A stretch of 64,000 nucleotides of DNA from Nonomuraea pusilla (GTDB lineage: Bacteria; Actinomycetota; Actinomycetes; Streptosporangiales; Streptosporangiaceae): the NCBI RefSeq assembly GCF_900109355.1, contig NZ_FOBF01000003.1:62001-126000 (forward strand), given 5' to 3'. Shown piece after piece: positions 49,482 to 57,922 of the stretch (position 1 is the first letter of the stretch; the number at the start of each line of letters is the position of its first letter). The notes beneath the pieces were generated by a model. That model ran no database searches. It had not been told where the DNA came from and saw only the letters and a program-made list of their open reading frames with translations. Position numbers and translations under genes: made by a program.

Positions 49482-50660
49482 TCACAGAGGCCCGGTGAGG
49501 TCGAACGGGAGGCCCACGTAGTTCTCGGCGAGCGTGGTCGCCGCGGCCTCGGACGAGGTCACGTAGTCGAGGTGGGAGAGCTGGAGGCGGCGGCCGTAGT
49601 CGTCGTCCTCGTCGAAGGTGTGCAGCAGGGTCGTCATCCACCAGGAGAAGTGCTGGGCGCGCCAGACCCGCCGCAGGCAGGCGGCGGAGTAGCCGTCGAG
49701 CAGGGCGGTGGAGCCGTCGCGGAAGTACGCGTCGAGCGCCTCGGTCAGGACCCGGACGTCGGCGACGGCGAGGTTCAGCCCCTTGGCGCCGGTGGGCGGG
49801 ACGATGTGGGCGGCGTCCCCTGCCAGGTAGAGGCGGCCGTACTGCATCGGCTCGACCACGAACGAGCGCATGGGCGTGACGCCCTTCTCGATGATCGGCC
49901 CGGTGGCCAGGGTGAAGCCGGGCACGGTCTCCAGGCGGGCGCGCAGCTCGTCCCAGATGCGCTCGTCGGGCCAGTCGTCCGCGTCGACGTCGGGCGGGAC
50001 CTGCAGGTAGAAGCGGCTGACCGTGGGCGAGCGCATGCTGTGCAGGGCGAAGCCGCGCTCGTTCCTCGCGTAGATGAGCTCCTCCGCGGACGGCGTCACC
50101 TCGGCGAGGACCCCGAGCCAGGCGAAGGGGTACTCCCGCTCGAACGTCCGCAGCACGCCCTCGGGCACCGACGGCCTGGACACGCCGTGGAAGCCGTCGC
50201 ACCCGGCGATGACGTCGCAGTCGAGCCGTTCGCCGTCGCCGAAGGTGACGTAGGGCTGCGACTCCAGCGAGTGCAGCGCGACGTTCTCGACGTCGAAGCG
50301 GATGTCGCCGCCCGCGGCGAGGCGCGCCTCGATGAGGTCCTTGACGACCTCCTGCTGCCCGTAGACGGTGATGGACCGGCCGGGGACGAGCTCGTCGAAG
50401 GCGATGCGGTGGCCGGCGCCGCCGTACCGCAGCTCGATGCCGTGGTGCGGCAGCCCCTCGCGCAGCATGCGGTCGCCGACGCCCGCCTCGATGAGGGTGT
50501 CCACGGTGCCCTGCTCCAGCACGCCGGCGCGGACGCGCCGCTCGACGTGGTCGCGGCTGCGTCTCTCCAGCACGACCGACGAGATGCCCCGCAGATGGAG
50601 CACATGGGACAGGAGCAGGCCCGCGGGCCCGGCCCCGATGATCCCGACCTGAGTTCGCAT
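49482..50660 (-). CDS. pobA: 4-hydroxybenzoate 3-monooxygenase
   Basis: The 392-residue flavoprotein hydroxylates 4-hydroxybenzoate to protocatechuate with FAD and NAD(P)H. It has the FAD motif VGIIGAGPAGLLLSHVLH, the DG motif CDVIAGCDGFHGVSRPS, and LYLAGDAAHIVPPTGAKGLN. RVRAGVLEQGTVDTL is characteristic of PobA. The ATG at 50660 begins the FAD domain directly. It is the first gene of the pca operon and feeds it. It diverges from an IclR regulator across 78 bp that contain a long inverted repeat. Confidence 0.95.
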   Translation of the reverse strand: MRTQVGIIGAGPAGLLLSHVLHLRGISSVVLERRSRDHVERRVRAGVLEQGTVDTLIEAGVGDRMLREGLPHHGIELRYGGAGHRIAFDELVPGRSITVYGQQEVVKDLIEARLAAGGDIRFDVENVALHSLESQPYVTFGDGERLDCDVIAGCDGFHGVSRPSVPEGVLRTFEREYPFAWLGVLAEVTPSAEELIYARNERGFALHSMRSPTVSRFYLQVPPDVDADDWPDERIWDELRARLETVPGFTLATGPIIEKGVTPMRSFVVEPMQYGRLYLAGDAAHIVPPTGAKGLNLAVADVRVLTEALDAYFRDGSTALLDGYSAACLRRVWRAQHFSWWMTTLLHTFDEDDDYGRRLQLSHLDYVTSSEAAATTLAENYVGLPFDLTGPL

Positions 50661-50682
50661 GAGGGAAGCATGGGGGGTGCGG

Positions 50683-50724
50683 CGTTCTTCCGCCGAGCGT
50701 AGCCTTCCACCCAGCGGAAGAACG
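50683..50724. promoter_or_regulatory. Inverted-repeat operator between pobA and its regulator
   Basis: CGTTCTTCCGC (50683-50693) and its exact complement GCGGAAGAACG (50714-50724) are 20 bp apart, about three helical turns between centres. TAGCCT and, on the other strand, TACGCT lie between them as -10 candidates for the two divergent genes. IclR proteins bind such sites. Confidence 0.65.
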
Positions 50725-50738
50725 GCGCAGGAGGTCGC

Positions 50739-51494
50739 GTGGCAGGCGGATCCCGCGAGCCGGGGCGGACGGTGACGTCCAAGGTGCTGGCGATCCTGGC
50801 CGCGTTCGACTCGGCGCATCCGCAGCTCACGCTCACCGAGGTGGCCAGGCGCAGCGGCGTGCCGCTCAGCACCGTGCACCGGCTGGTGGGCGAGCTGGAG
50901 GAGTGGCAGGCGCTCAGCCGGTCGCCGGACGGGCGGCTGCGGGTCGGGCTGCGGCTGTGGGAGCTGGGCCAGCTCGCGCCCGGCCGGCTGCAGGACCTCG
51001 CGCACCCGTGGCTGCAGGAGGTGTTCGCGAGCACGGGCGAGAACGTCCACCTCGCGGTGCGCGACGGCATGGAGGTGCTGTACGTGGACAAGGTGTACGG
51101 CAGGCGGGCCGTGCCGATCGTGTCGCGGACGGGCGCCCGGCTGCCCATGCACCCGACGGGGGTGGGCAAGGCGCTGCTGGCGCACGAGACGGAATGGTTC
51201 GTCAAGGCGTACCTGGCGCGCGAGCTGGAGCGGCCGACCAGGCACACGGTGACCGAGCCGGGCCGCCTGGCCAGGGAGCTGGCGGCGGTGCGGGCGCAGG
51301 GGTACGCGACGACGTTCGAGGAGATGACGCTGGGCTCCTGCTCGGCGGCGGCGCCGGTGCTGGTGGACGGGCGTCCGGTGGCGGCGCTGGGCATCGTGCT
51401 GGCGTCACGGCGGGCCAGGGAGCTGCCGCGGCTGGTCGATCCGATCATGGAGGCGTCCGCCCGCATCGCCGAGGCGATCGGCGCGGCTCCCTGA
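50739..51494 (+). CDS. IclR-family regulator of the pob/pca operon
   Basis: The 251-residue protein has an N-terminal winged HTH (LTLTEVARRSGVPLSTVHRL) and a C-terminal IclR effector domain (RDGMEVLYVDKVYGRR, RLPMHPTGVGKALLAH, FEEMTLGSCSAAAPVLVDGR). Because it diverges from pobA it is most likely the PobR/PcaR-type regulator that responds to 4-hydroxybenzoate or protocatechuate. The GTG at 50739 has GGAGG 4 nt upstream. Whether it activates or represses is not visible. Confidence 0.9.
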   Translation: MAGGSREPGRTVTSKVLAILAAFDSAHPQLTLTEVARRSGVPLSTVHRLVGELEEWQALSRSPDGRLRVGLRLWELGQLAPGRLQDLAHPWLQEVFASTGENVHLAVRDGMEVLYVDKVYGRRAVPIVSRTGARLPMHPTGVGKALLAHETEWFVKAYLARELERPTRHTVTEPGRLARELAAVRAQGYATTFEEMTLGSCSAAAPVLVDGRPVAALGIVLASRRARELPRLVDPIMEASARIAEAIGAAP

Positions 51495-51552
51495 CGCTCT
51501 CGGCGCGACCGGGAGCCCCTCCCCCGTGCGGACGTCAGGCGAGCCGCCTCCC

Positions 51553-51598
51553 TTGCCGGGGCAGTGGGCGGCGGGTAGGTTGCTCCGGGTAAGCGCTT
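51553..51598 (+). promoter_or_regulatory. Promoter with LacI-type operator for the MocA/PmoA operon
   Basis: TTGCCG (51553-51558), exactly 17 bp and TAGGTT (51576-51581) form a good promoter. TAAGCGCTTTCC (from 51590, core AAGCGCTT 51591-51598) is the classic LacI-family operator placed on the start site, so repression is expected. Confidence 0.7.
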
Positions 51599-51616
51599 TC
51601 CCCCACAGGAGGCCGC

Positions 51617-52693
51617 GTGCCGTCCCCCCTTCGCGTCGCCCTCGTCGGCGGCGGCAGCATCGCCGAACACGCCCACCTGCCCGCGATCAGGGACCTGGCC
51701 GGCGAGGCCGAGGCGGTCGCCGTCGTGGACGTCACCACCGAGGCCGCGCAGGCGTTCGCCGCCCGCTGGGACCTCCCGTACGCCGGCGACGACCTCGACG
51801 CCATGCTCGCCGAGGTCGGTCCCGACCTGGTCGTCATCGCCAGCCCGCCGTCGCTGCACAGCGCGCAGGCCGTCGCCGCGCTCAAGGCGGGGGCGTGGGT
51901 GTGGTGCGAGAAGCCGCCCTGCCTGTCGCTCGCCGAGTACGACGCCATGACCGCCGCCGAGTCGGAGGGCGGCCCGTACGCCGCGATCGTCTTCCAGCAG
52001 CGGTTCGGCCCGAGCGCGCGGTACGTGCGCGAGCGCATCGCCTCCGGCGCGCTCGGCACGCCGTACGTGGCGCACTGCCAGACCACCTGGTTCAGGGACG
52101 ACGCCTACTACGCGGTGCCGTGGCGCGGCCGGTGGGAGACCGAGGGCGGAGGCCCCGCGATGGGGCACGGCATCCACCAGCTCGACCTGCTGCTCGACCT
52201 GTTCGGCGAGTGGCGCGAGGTGCGCGCCATGGCGGCCAGGCTCGCCAGGGACGTGCGGACCGACGACGTCACCACGGCGCTCGTCCGGTTCGAGTCGGGC
52301 GCGCTCGCCACGGTCGTCAACTCGGTGCTGTCGCCGCGCGAGGTCAGCCACCTGCGCCTCGACCTGTCGGGCGCCACCCTGGAGCTGACCCACCTGTACG
52401 GCTACACGGCCGAGAACTGGACGTACACCCCGGCGCCCGGCGCGCAGGAGATCACCTGGCCGCCCCCGGACGACCGGCCCAGCTCGCACCTGCTCCAGCT
52501 GCGCGCGCTGCTCGCCGACCTCCGCGAGGGCAGGCGGCCCGACGCCGGCGGCCAGGACGCCCGCCGCACCCTCGAACTCATCACCGCGCTGTACAAGTCG
52601 GCGCTGACCGGCGAGACCGTCAGGGCCGGGGAGATCGGCCCCGGCGACCCGTTCTACACGAGCATGCACGGAGGTCTCAGTGATCGGCTTTGA
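51617..52693 (+). CDS. Gfo/Idh/MocA-family oxidoreductase
   Basis: The 358-residue NAD(P)-dependent dehydrogenase has the Rossmann start RVALVGGGSIAEHAHLPAI, the catalytic-lysine motif WVWCEKPPCLSL (EKP) and GGGPAMGHGIHQLDLLLDLF with the conserved histidine. Relatives oxidise or epimerise sugars and inositols. The GTG at 51617 has AGGAGG 5 nt upstream. It overlaps the PmoA-like gene by 14 bp, and the LacI operator upstream supports a role in the breakdown of a specific sugar. Confidence 0.88.
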   Translation: MPSPLRVALVGGGSIAEHAHLPAIRDLAGEAEAVAVVDVTTEAAQAFAARWDLPYAGDDLDAMLAEVGPDLVVIASPPSLHSAQAVAALKAGAWVWCEKPPCLSLAEYDAMTAAESEGGPYAAIVFQQRFGPSARYVRERIASGALGTPYVAHCQTTWFRDDAYYAVPWRGRWETEGGGPAMGHGIHQLDLLLDLFGEWREVRAMAARLARDVRTDDVTTALVRFESGALATVVNSVLSPREVSHLRLDLSGATLELTHLYGYTAENWTYTPAPGAQEITWPPPDDRPSSHLLQLRALLADLREGRRPDAGGQDARRTLELITALYKSALTGETVRAGEIGPGDPFYTSMHGGLSDRL

Positions 52694-53537
52694 GTCGCAC
52701 GGCGTGGAGCTGATGCGCTACGTCAGCACGCCCGACCCGCAGCCGTTCGAGGCGCCCAAGCCGTACGTGCACCCGCTGCGCACGCTCGCCGGCGACGTCG
52801 TGACCGGTTACCGGCCGCACGACCACCGCTGGCACAAGGGCCTGCAGATGACCGCCTCGCACGTCTCCGGCCAGAACTTCTGGGGCGGCGGCACGTACGT
52901 GCGCGAGGAGCGCGGGTACGTGGACCTGCCCAACAACGGCACCATGCGCCACGACACGCTGGAGGTGCGCGAGGACGGCCTGACGGGGACGCTGACGTGG
53001 CGGGCCCACGACGGCGAGCCGTGGGTGCGCGAGCGCCGCGAGCTGACCGTCGGCGCGGCCGACCCTGACGCGGGCTCCTGGGAGCTGACCTGGCACACGG
53101 CGATCACCGGGCTGCGCGACGAGCCGCTGAGCTTCGGCAGCCCCACGACGCACGGGCGGTCGCTGGCGGGCTACAGCGGCCTGTTCTGGCGGGGGCCTCG
53201 GGCGTTCACCGGCGGCGACGTCGTCGGCCCCGGCGCTCTCGGCGGCGAGGAGATGATGGGCGTGCGGGCGCCTTGGCTGGCCTTCCGCGGGTGGCACGAC
53301 GAGGTGGACCGCGCCTCCACCCTGGTGTTCGTGCCGGAGCAGGGGCCCGGCCCCGAGACGCACTGGTTCGTGCGCAGCGGGCCGTTCGCGGCGGTGAACC
53401 CGTCGTGGGCGTTCCACGAGGAGTTCACGCTCGCGCGGGACGAGACGGTGAGCCGCCGCTACGTCGTCGTGGTCGCCACCGGGTGGTGGGAGCGCGAGCG
53501 GATCGAGAAGTACCTGGCGGCCCGCCCGGCCGCCTGA
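52680..53537 (+). CDS. PmoA-like protein (DUF6807)
   Basis: The 285-residue protein matches the DUF6807/PmoA family, often found beside sugar oxidoreductases: KPYVHPLRTLAGDVVTGYRP with HDHRWHKGLQM and GTYVREERGYVDLPNNG. Residues HDHRWH may bind a metal, but the reaction is unknown. No signal peptide is seen. The GTG at 52680 lies inside the end of the oxidoreductase gene with GGAGG just upstream, so translation is coupled. The two genes are the whole operon. Confidence 0.85.
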   Translation: MIGFESHGVELMRYVSTPDPQPFEAPKPYVHPLRTLAGDVVTGYRPHDHRWHKGLQMTASHVSGQNFWGGGTYVREERGYVDLPNNGTMRHDTLEVREDGLTGTLTWRAHDGEPWVRERRELTVGAADPDAGSWELTWHTAITGLRDEPLSFGSPTTHGRSLAGYSGLFWRGPRAFTGGDVVGPGALGGEEMMGVRAPWLAFRGWHDEVDRASTLVFVPEQGPGPETHWFVRSGPFAAVNPSWAFHEEFTLARDETVSRRYVVVVATGWWERERIEKYLAARPAA

Positions 53538-53616
53538 CCACGCGGGCCGCTGGGCCGCCTCACCACCCCAGGCCGCCCGCCGCGCATGTTTCGGGCGTGC
53601 GGGGTAGGTGGGCGTC

Positions 53617-54513
53617 ATGCGCATTCTCGTCACGGGAGCAACCGGCACGCTGGGCAGGTTCGTCGTGCCCGCGCTGGTACGGGCGGGCCACCAGGTGCGG
53701 GCGCTGAGCCGTACCAAGCGCGAGAACCGCGACGGGGTGGAGTGGGCGTGGGGCGACCTCGCCTCGGGCGACGGCGTCACCGAGGCGGTGCGCGGCATCC
53801 GCGCGGTGGCGCACCTGGCGACGGGCGGCCGCAAGGGGCGCGGCCCGCGCGGCGTGGACCTCGCGGGCACGCGCACGCTGCTGGAGGCGGCCCGCAGCGA
53901 GGGCGTGGCGCACGTCCTGTTCACGTCGGTGGTCGGGGCCGACCGCGTCCCGGTCGGCTTCCTCAAGGACAAGCTGCAGGCGGAGCAGCTGGTCAGGGAC
54001 GGCGGCCCGGACTGGACGATCCTGCGGCTCACCCCGTTCCACCAGTGGCTCGACCGGCTGCTGCGCGAGTTCTCCTCGCTGCCGGTGGTGCCGGTGGACA
54101 GGAGCGTCGCCTGGCAGCCGGTGCACGCCCGCGACGCGGCCGAGCGGCTGGTGGCGCTCGTCGGCGACCGTCCCGCGCTGCGGCCCGTCGAGTTCGGCGG
54201 GCCCGAGGTGCTCGGCACCGACGAGCTGGCCAGGGACTGGCTGGCCGCGCGCGGCCTGCGCCGCGTGATCGTGCCGATGCGCTTCCCCGGGCGCCTCGCG
54301 GCGGCGCAGCGGGCGGGGGCGCTCAGCACGACGGCCACGCCGCAGGGCACGACGACCTGGTACGACTACCTGCGTCCCGCGCCGGTGCCGTCCGACGACT
54401 TCGCCGACGAGCACACCGCCTCGCCGACGAGCCCGTCCACGCAGCCGGAGCAGGATCCGAATGTCCACGTGTACGGCGGCGACGAGGGCTACCAGCGCCC
54501 CACGAGAGGCTGA
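53617..54513 (+). CDS. NAD(P)H-binding atypical SDR
   Basis: The 298-residue protein starts with the dinucleotide motif RILVTGATGTLGRFVVPALV and continues as an NmrA/atypical SDR (VRGIRAVAHLATGG, AHVLFTSVVGADRV, PDWTILRLTPFHQWLDRLL). The catalytic YxxxK is not evident, so it may be a redox sensor or an epimerase-like enzyme. A charged tail of about 35 residues (DEHTASPTSPSTQPEQ) is unusual. The ATG at 53617 lies 6 nt after TAGGTG with no Shine-Dalgarno, so it is probably leaderless; a GTG at 53608 is in frame. Confidence 0.85.
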   Translation: MRILVTGATGTLGRFVVPALVRAGHQVRALSRTKRENRDGVEWAWGDLASGDGVTEAVRGIRAVAHLATGGRKGRGPRGVDLAGTRTLLEAARSEGVAHVLFTSVVGADRVPVGFLKDKLQAEQLVRDGGPDWTILRLTPFHQWLDRLLREFSSLPVVPVDRSVAWQPVHARDAAERLVALVGDRPALRPVEFGGPEVLGTDELARDWLAARGLRRVIVPMRFPGRLAAAQRAGALSTTATPQGTTTWYDYLRPAPVPSDDFADEHTASPTSPSTQPEQDPNVHVYGGDEGYQRPTRG

Positions 54514-54565
54514 TTCGTTACCTTCAGCCCCCTTGCTGGGGTTTCTTCGGTATATGTACCGTCAT

Positions 54566-54580
54566 TGAACACTTTGTTCA
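54566..54580. promoter_or_regulatory. Operator of the XRE-cupin regulator gene
   Basis: TGAACA-CTT-TGTTCA is a perfect 15-bp inverted repeat, 22 bp before the regulator start. CGGTA-TATG-TACCG (about 54548-54561) is a second palindrome beside it that contains a possible -10. Autoregulation is likely. Confidence 0.6.
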
Positions 54581-54602
54581 GTGGTGCTGATCGAGAGGTT
54601 CG

Positions 54603-55166
54603 ATGACGGACGTAGGGCCGCGCATCCGGGCGTACCGGACGATGCGCCGGATGACGCTGCGCGCCCTCGCCACCGCCGCCCAGGCCAGCCCCAGCTTCGT
54701 CAGCCAGCTCGAACGCGGCCGAGCCGGCGCCAGCATCGGCATGCTGCGCCGCATCGCCTCCGCCCTCGGCGTCACCGTGGCCGACCTGTTCGCCGAGGAC
54801 GACGAGGTCCGACCCCGCGTCGTGCGCCGCGCCGAACGCCCCGAGCTGCGCACCGCGCCCGGCACCCGCAAGTACCTGATCTCCCAGCGCCCCCTGCGGA
54901 ACCTGGAGGTGTACGCGGCCGAGTTCGACCCGGGCGCCTCCACCGGCGCCGAGCCGTACACGCACGGCGACGCGCAGGAGCTCCTCCTCGTGCTGAGCGG
55001 CCGGGTCACCCTCTCGCTCGGCCCGCCGGGAGCCGCCGCCGACCACGCGCTCGGCCCCGGCGACAGCCTGGAGTACCGCACGTCGGTCCCCCACCGGGTG
55101 GTCAACGAGGGGGACGAGACCGCCGAGGTCCTCTGGGTGATCAGCCCGCCGACGCCGTCCGACTAG
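54603..55166 (+). CDS. XRE-family regulator with cupin sensor domain
   Basis: The 187-residue protein has an N-terminal HTH (IRAYRTMRRMTLRALATAAQ, SPSFVSQLERGRAGASIGML) and a C-terminal cupin (HGDAQELLLVLSGRVTLSLG, GDSLEYRTSVPHRVVNEGD), the PuuR-type arrangement. Such regulators sense a small ligand and control amine or amino-acid breakdown. The ATG at 54603 has GAGAGG 4 nt upstream. An amine-oxidase gene follows 6 bp later, so the pair is an operon and the oxidase substrate may be the inducer. Confidence 0.88.
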   Translation: MTDVGPRIRAYRTMRRMTLRALATAAQASPSFVSQLERGRAGASIGMLRRIASALGVTVADLFAEDDEVRPRVVRRAERPELRTAPGTRKYLISQRPLRNLEVYAAEFDPGASTGAEPYTHGDAQELLLVLSGRVTLSLGPPGAAADHALGPGDSLEYRTSVPHRVVNEGDETAEVLWVISPPTPSD

Positions 55167-55172
55167 CCCGAT

Positions 55173-56618
55173 GTGGAGCATGTGCTGAAGATGCTGACGA
55201 TGAAAGGCATCCCCCTGACCGACGACTTCGCCAACGGCGGCGTCTCGTTCTGGTACCGGCAGATCGGCCTGCCCGCGCGGCGCCCCGGCCTGCCCGGCCC
55301 GCGCGAGTACGACGTCGCGATCGTCGGCGGCGGCTACACCGGGCTGTGGACCGCGTACTACCTCAAGCAGGCCGAGCCCGGCCTGCGGATCGCCGTGCTG
55401 GAGAAGGAGTTCGCCGGGTTCGGCGCGTCCGGGCGCAACGGCGGCTGGCTGTCGGCCGAGTTCGCCGGGTCGCGCGAGCGGCACGCCAAGACGCGGGGCA
55501 AGCAGGCCATGGTGGAGCTCCAGCGGGCCATGTTCACCGCCGTGGACGAGGTCATCGCCGTCGCCCGCGCCGAAGGCATCGACGCCGACGTCCACAAGGG
55601 CGGCATGATCCGCGCCGCCACGAACCCCGCCCAGCGGCGCCGCCTGCGCGCCGAGGTGGAGGACCTGCGCTCCTGGGGGTACGGCGAGGAGGACATGCGC
55701 CTCATGGACCGTTCCGAGCAGCGCGAACGGATCCAGGTCGCGGGGACGCTGGAAGCGGCCTACTCGCCGCACTGCGCCAGGATCCAGCCCGCCAAGCTCG
55801 CCGTGGGCCTGGCCGAGGCCGTCACGCGGCTCGGCGTGGACGTCTTCGAGAACACCACCGTCACCGAGATCAGGCCGCGCGGAGGCGGTGTCGAGGCGGC
55901 CGCCGTCACCGCCCGCGGCGTGGTCACCGCCGAGTACGTCATCCGCGCCACCGAGGGCTTCACCGCGAGCCTGGCCGGCCAGCGGCGGCAGTGGCTGCCC
56001 ATGAACAGCAGCATGATCGTGACCGAGCCGCTGCCCGCCGACGTCTGGAAGCACATCGGCTGGGCCGGCTCCGAGCTGCTCGGCGACGAGGCGCACGCCT
56101 ACATCTACGCGCAGCGCACCGCCGACGACCGCATCGCCATCGGCGGGCGCGGCGTGCCGTACCGGTACGGCTCCCGCACCGACGTCAGGGGCGCCACCCA
56201 GGCCGCCACCGCGGCGCTGCTGTGGAGGATGCTGGTCAAGCTGTTCCCCGCCACCGCCGACGCGCGGATCCAGCACTCCTGGTGCGGCGTGCTCGGCGTG
56301 CCCCGCGACTGGTGCTCGACCGTGCACCTCGACCACGCCACCGGGCTCGGCTGGGCCGGCGGCTACGTCGGCAGCGGCGTCACCACGACGAACCTGGCCG
56401 GGCGTACCCTGCGCGACCTGGTGCTGCGCCGCGACACCGAGCTGACCCGGCTGCCCTGGGTGGGCCGCCAGGTGCGGCAGTGGGAGCCGGAGCCGCTGCG
56501 CTGGGCCGGGGTGCAGCTCATCTACACGCTCTTCCGCGCCGCCGACCGGCGGGAGAACGAGCGCGGCACCACCACCTCGCCGTACGCGCGGCTGGCGAAC
56601 CTCATCGCCGGCCGCTGA
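55173..56618 (+). CDS. FAD-dependent oxidoreductase (DAO/PuuB type)
   Basis: The 481-residue flavoenzyme belongs to the D-amino-acid-oxidase fold group: YDVAIVGGGYTGLWTAYYLK is the FAD motif, followed by AGFGASGRNGGWLSAEFAG and, near the end, GLGWAGGYVGSGVTTTNLAG. This pattern is close to gamma-glutamylputrescine oxidase (PuuB) and related amine oxidases. The start is uncertain: GTG 55173, ATG 55191 or ATG 55200 all precede the conserved region. It is cotranscribed with the XRE-cupin regulator. Substrate, probably an amine, is inferred. Confidence 0.87.
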   Translation: MEHVLKMLTMKGIPLTDDFANGGVSFWYRQIGLPARRPGLPGPREYDVAIVGGGYTGLWTAYYLKQAEPGLRIAVLEKEFAGFGASGRNGGWLSAEFAGSRERHAKTRGKQAMVELQRAMFTAVDEVIAVARAEGIDADVHKGGMIRAATNPAQRRRLRAEVEDLRSWGYGEEDMRLMDRSEQRERIQVAGTLEAAYSPHCARIQPAKLAVGLAEAVTRLGVDVFENTTVTEIRPRGGGVEAAAVTARGVVTAEYVIRATEGFTASLAGQRRQWLPMNSSMIVTEPLPADVWKHIGWAGSELLGDEAHAYIYAQRTADDRIAIGGRGVPYRYGSRTDVRGATQAATAALLWRMLVKLFPATADARIQHSWCGVLGVPRDWCSTVHLDHATGLGWAGGYVGSGVTTTNLAGRTLRDLVLRRDTELTRLPWVGRQVRQWEPEPLRWAGVQLIYTLFRAADRRENERGTTTSPYARLANLIAGR

Positions 56619-56672
56619 GGCGCCCTGGAGCACGCCGGAGCGCCCCCGAGCGGCCGGAGCGCGCCGGCGCGG

Positions 56673-57854
56673 TCAGTGCCAGGGGTCGTAGTCGACCTCC
56701 AGCGGCTCCTGCGGCGGGCGCTCCGCCTCCGGCACGTGCTCCAGGTTGACCCTGATGCGGTACCAGACGCTGCTGCGCCCCCGCATGGCGTCGACCAGCA
56801 CGTCGGCGGGCCGCAGCAGGGCCGCGGCCCCCGGGTGCCTGGCCTTCCACCGCTCGAACCCCGCCATCGCCTCGTGCCTGTGCTCGGCCTTGGCGATCTC
56901 GATGACGGGTTTCGTCTGGCGCCTGCGGCCCGTGCCCTTCGGCGGCTTCGGCGCGGGGCCGAGGCGCTCGGCCAGCTCGAGCAGGCCGTCGAGCGAGCCG
57001 GCGTGGAGGTCGAGGTCCGCCCACGGGTCGCCGAGCTCGGCCAGGCGCTTCGGCACGGTGTCGAGGGTGAACGCCTCGGGGTGGCAGCCCGGCACCTCGT
57101 CCCAGGCGAGCGGCGTGGACACGCGGGCGTCGGGCACCGCGCGCACCGAGTACGCCGAGGCCACGGTGCGGTCGTAGGCGTTCTGGTTGAAGTCGACGAA
57201 CACGCCGTGCCGCTCCTCCTTCCACCACCGGCTGGTGGCCAGGCCGGGGGCGCGCCGCTCGACCTCCCGCGCGACCGCCTCGGCGGCCTTGCGCACCGCC
57301 GGGAACGGCCAGCGCCGCTCGATCCTGGCGTAGACGTGGAAGCCTCGCGAGCCGGACGTCTTGGGCCAGGCGACCAGACCGTGATCGGCCAGCACCTCCC
57401 TGGCCACCTGCGCCGTGGCCAGCACGTCGGACCACGGCACGCCGGGCAGGGGGTCGAGGTCGATGCGCAGCTCGTCGGGGTGGGCGAGGTCGTCGGAGCG
57501 CACCGGGTGCGGGTTGAGGTCGACGCAGCCGAGGTTGACCACCCACACGAGCTGCGCCAGGTCGGTGCAGACGACCTCCTCCGCGCTCAGCCCCGACCGG
57601 TAGCGCAGCTCGGCCACCTCGATCCAGGGCGGGCGCCTCGCGGGGGCCCGCTTCTGGAAGAACGCCTCCTGCTCGACGCCGTGCACGAACCGCTTGAGCA
57701 TCATCGGCCGCCCGTGGACTGCGCGCAGGGCCGCCTCGCCGACCGCCTGGTAGTAGCGGATCAGGTCGAGCTTGGTGTGCCCCGACTGCGGGAAGACCAC
57801 CTTGTCCGGGTTCGTGACGCGCACCTCGTGTCCGGCGACCTCGATGTCAGGCAT
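56673..57854 (-). CDS. LigD-type DNA polymerase/primase (PolDom), stand-alone
   Basis: The 393-residue protein is the archaeo-eukaryotic primase-like polymerase of bacterial non-homologous end joining. The catalytic aspartates are in ELRIDLDPLPGVPW, the nucleotide-binding histidine in KTSGSRGFHVYAR, and the third aspartate in GVFVDFNQNAYDR. No ligase or nuclease domain is attached, and ku is not in the window. It fills gaps, preferring ribonucleotides. The ATG lies 6 nt after TATGGT (minus strand, 57861-57866), so it is probably leaderless. The 110-residue C-terminal tail is basic. Confidence 0.92.
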   Translation of the reverse strand: MPDIEVAGHEVRVTNPDKVVFPQSGHTKLDLIRYYQAVGEAALRAVHGRPMMLKRFVHGVEQEAFFQKRAPARRPPWIEVAELRYRSGLSAEEVVCTDLAQLVWVVNLGCVDLNPHPVRSDDLAHPDELRIDLDPLPGVPWSDVLATAQVAREVLADHGLVAWPKTSGSRGFHVYARIERRWPFPAVRKAAEAVAREVERRAPGLATSRWWKEERHGVFVDFNQNAYDRTVASAYSVRAVPDARVSTPLAWDEVPGCHPEAFTLDTVPKRLAELGDPWADLDLHAGSLDGLLELAERLGPAPKPPKGTGRRRQTKPVIEIAKAEHRHEAMAGFERWKARHPGAAALLRPADVLVDAMRGRSSVWYRIRVNLEHVPEAERPPQEPLEVDYDPWH

Positions 57855-57922
57855 ACGGTCACCATACGCCGCGGCTCCGACAGTCCCCCTGAAGGACGGA
57901 AGGCCCGTCGTACACTGCGGCG

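Noticed and set aside
49117..50202. Arginine-rich frame opposite or beside pobA and pcaH
   Set aside because: It is a frame-shifted reading of pobA/pcaH with a composition typical of shadow frames.
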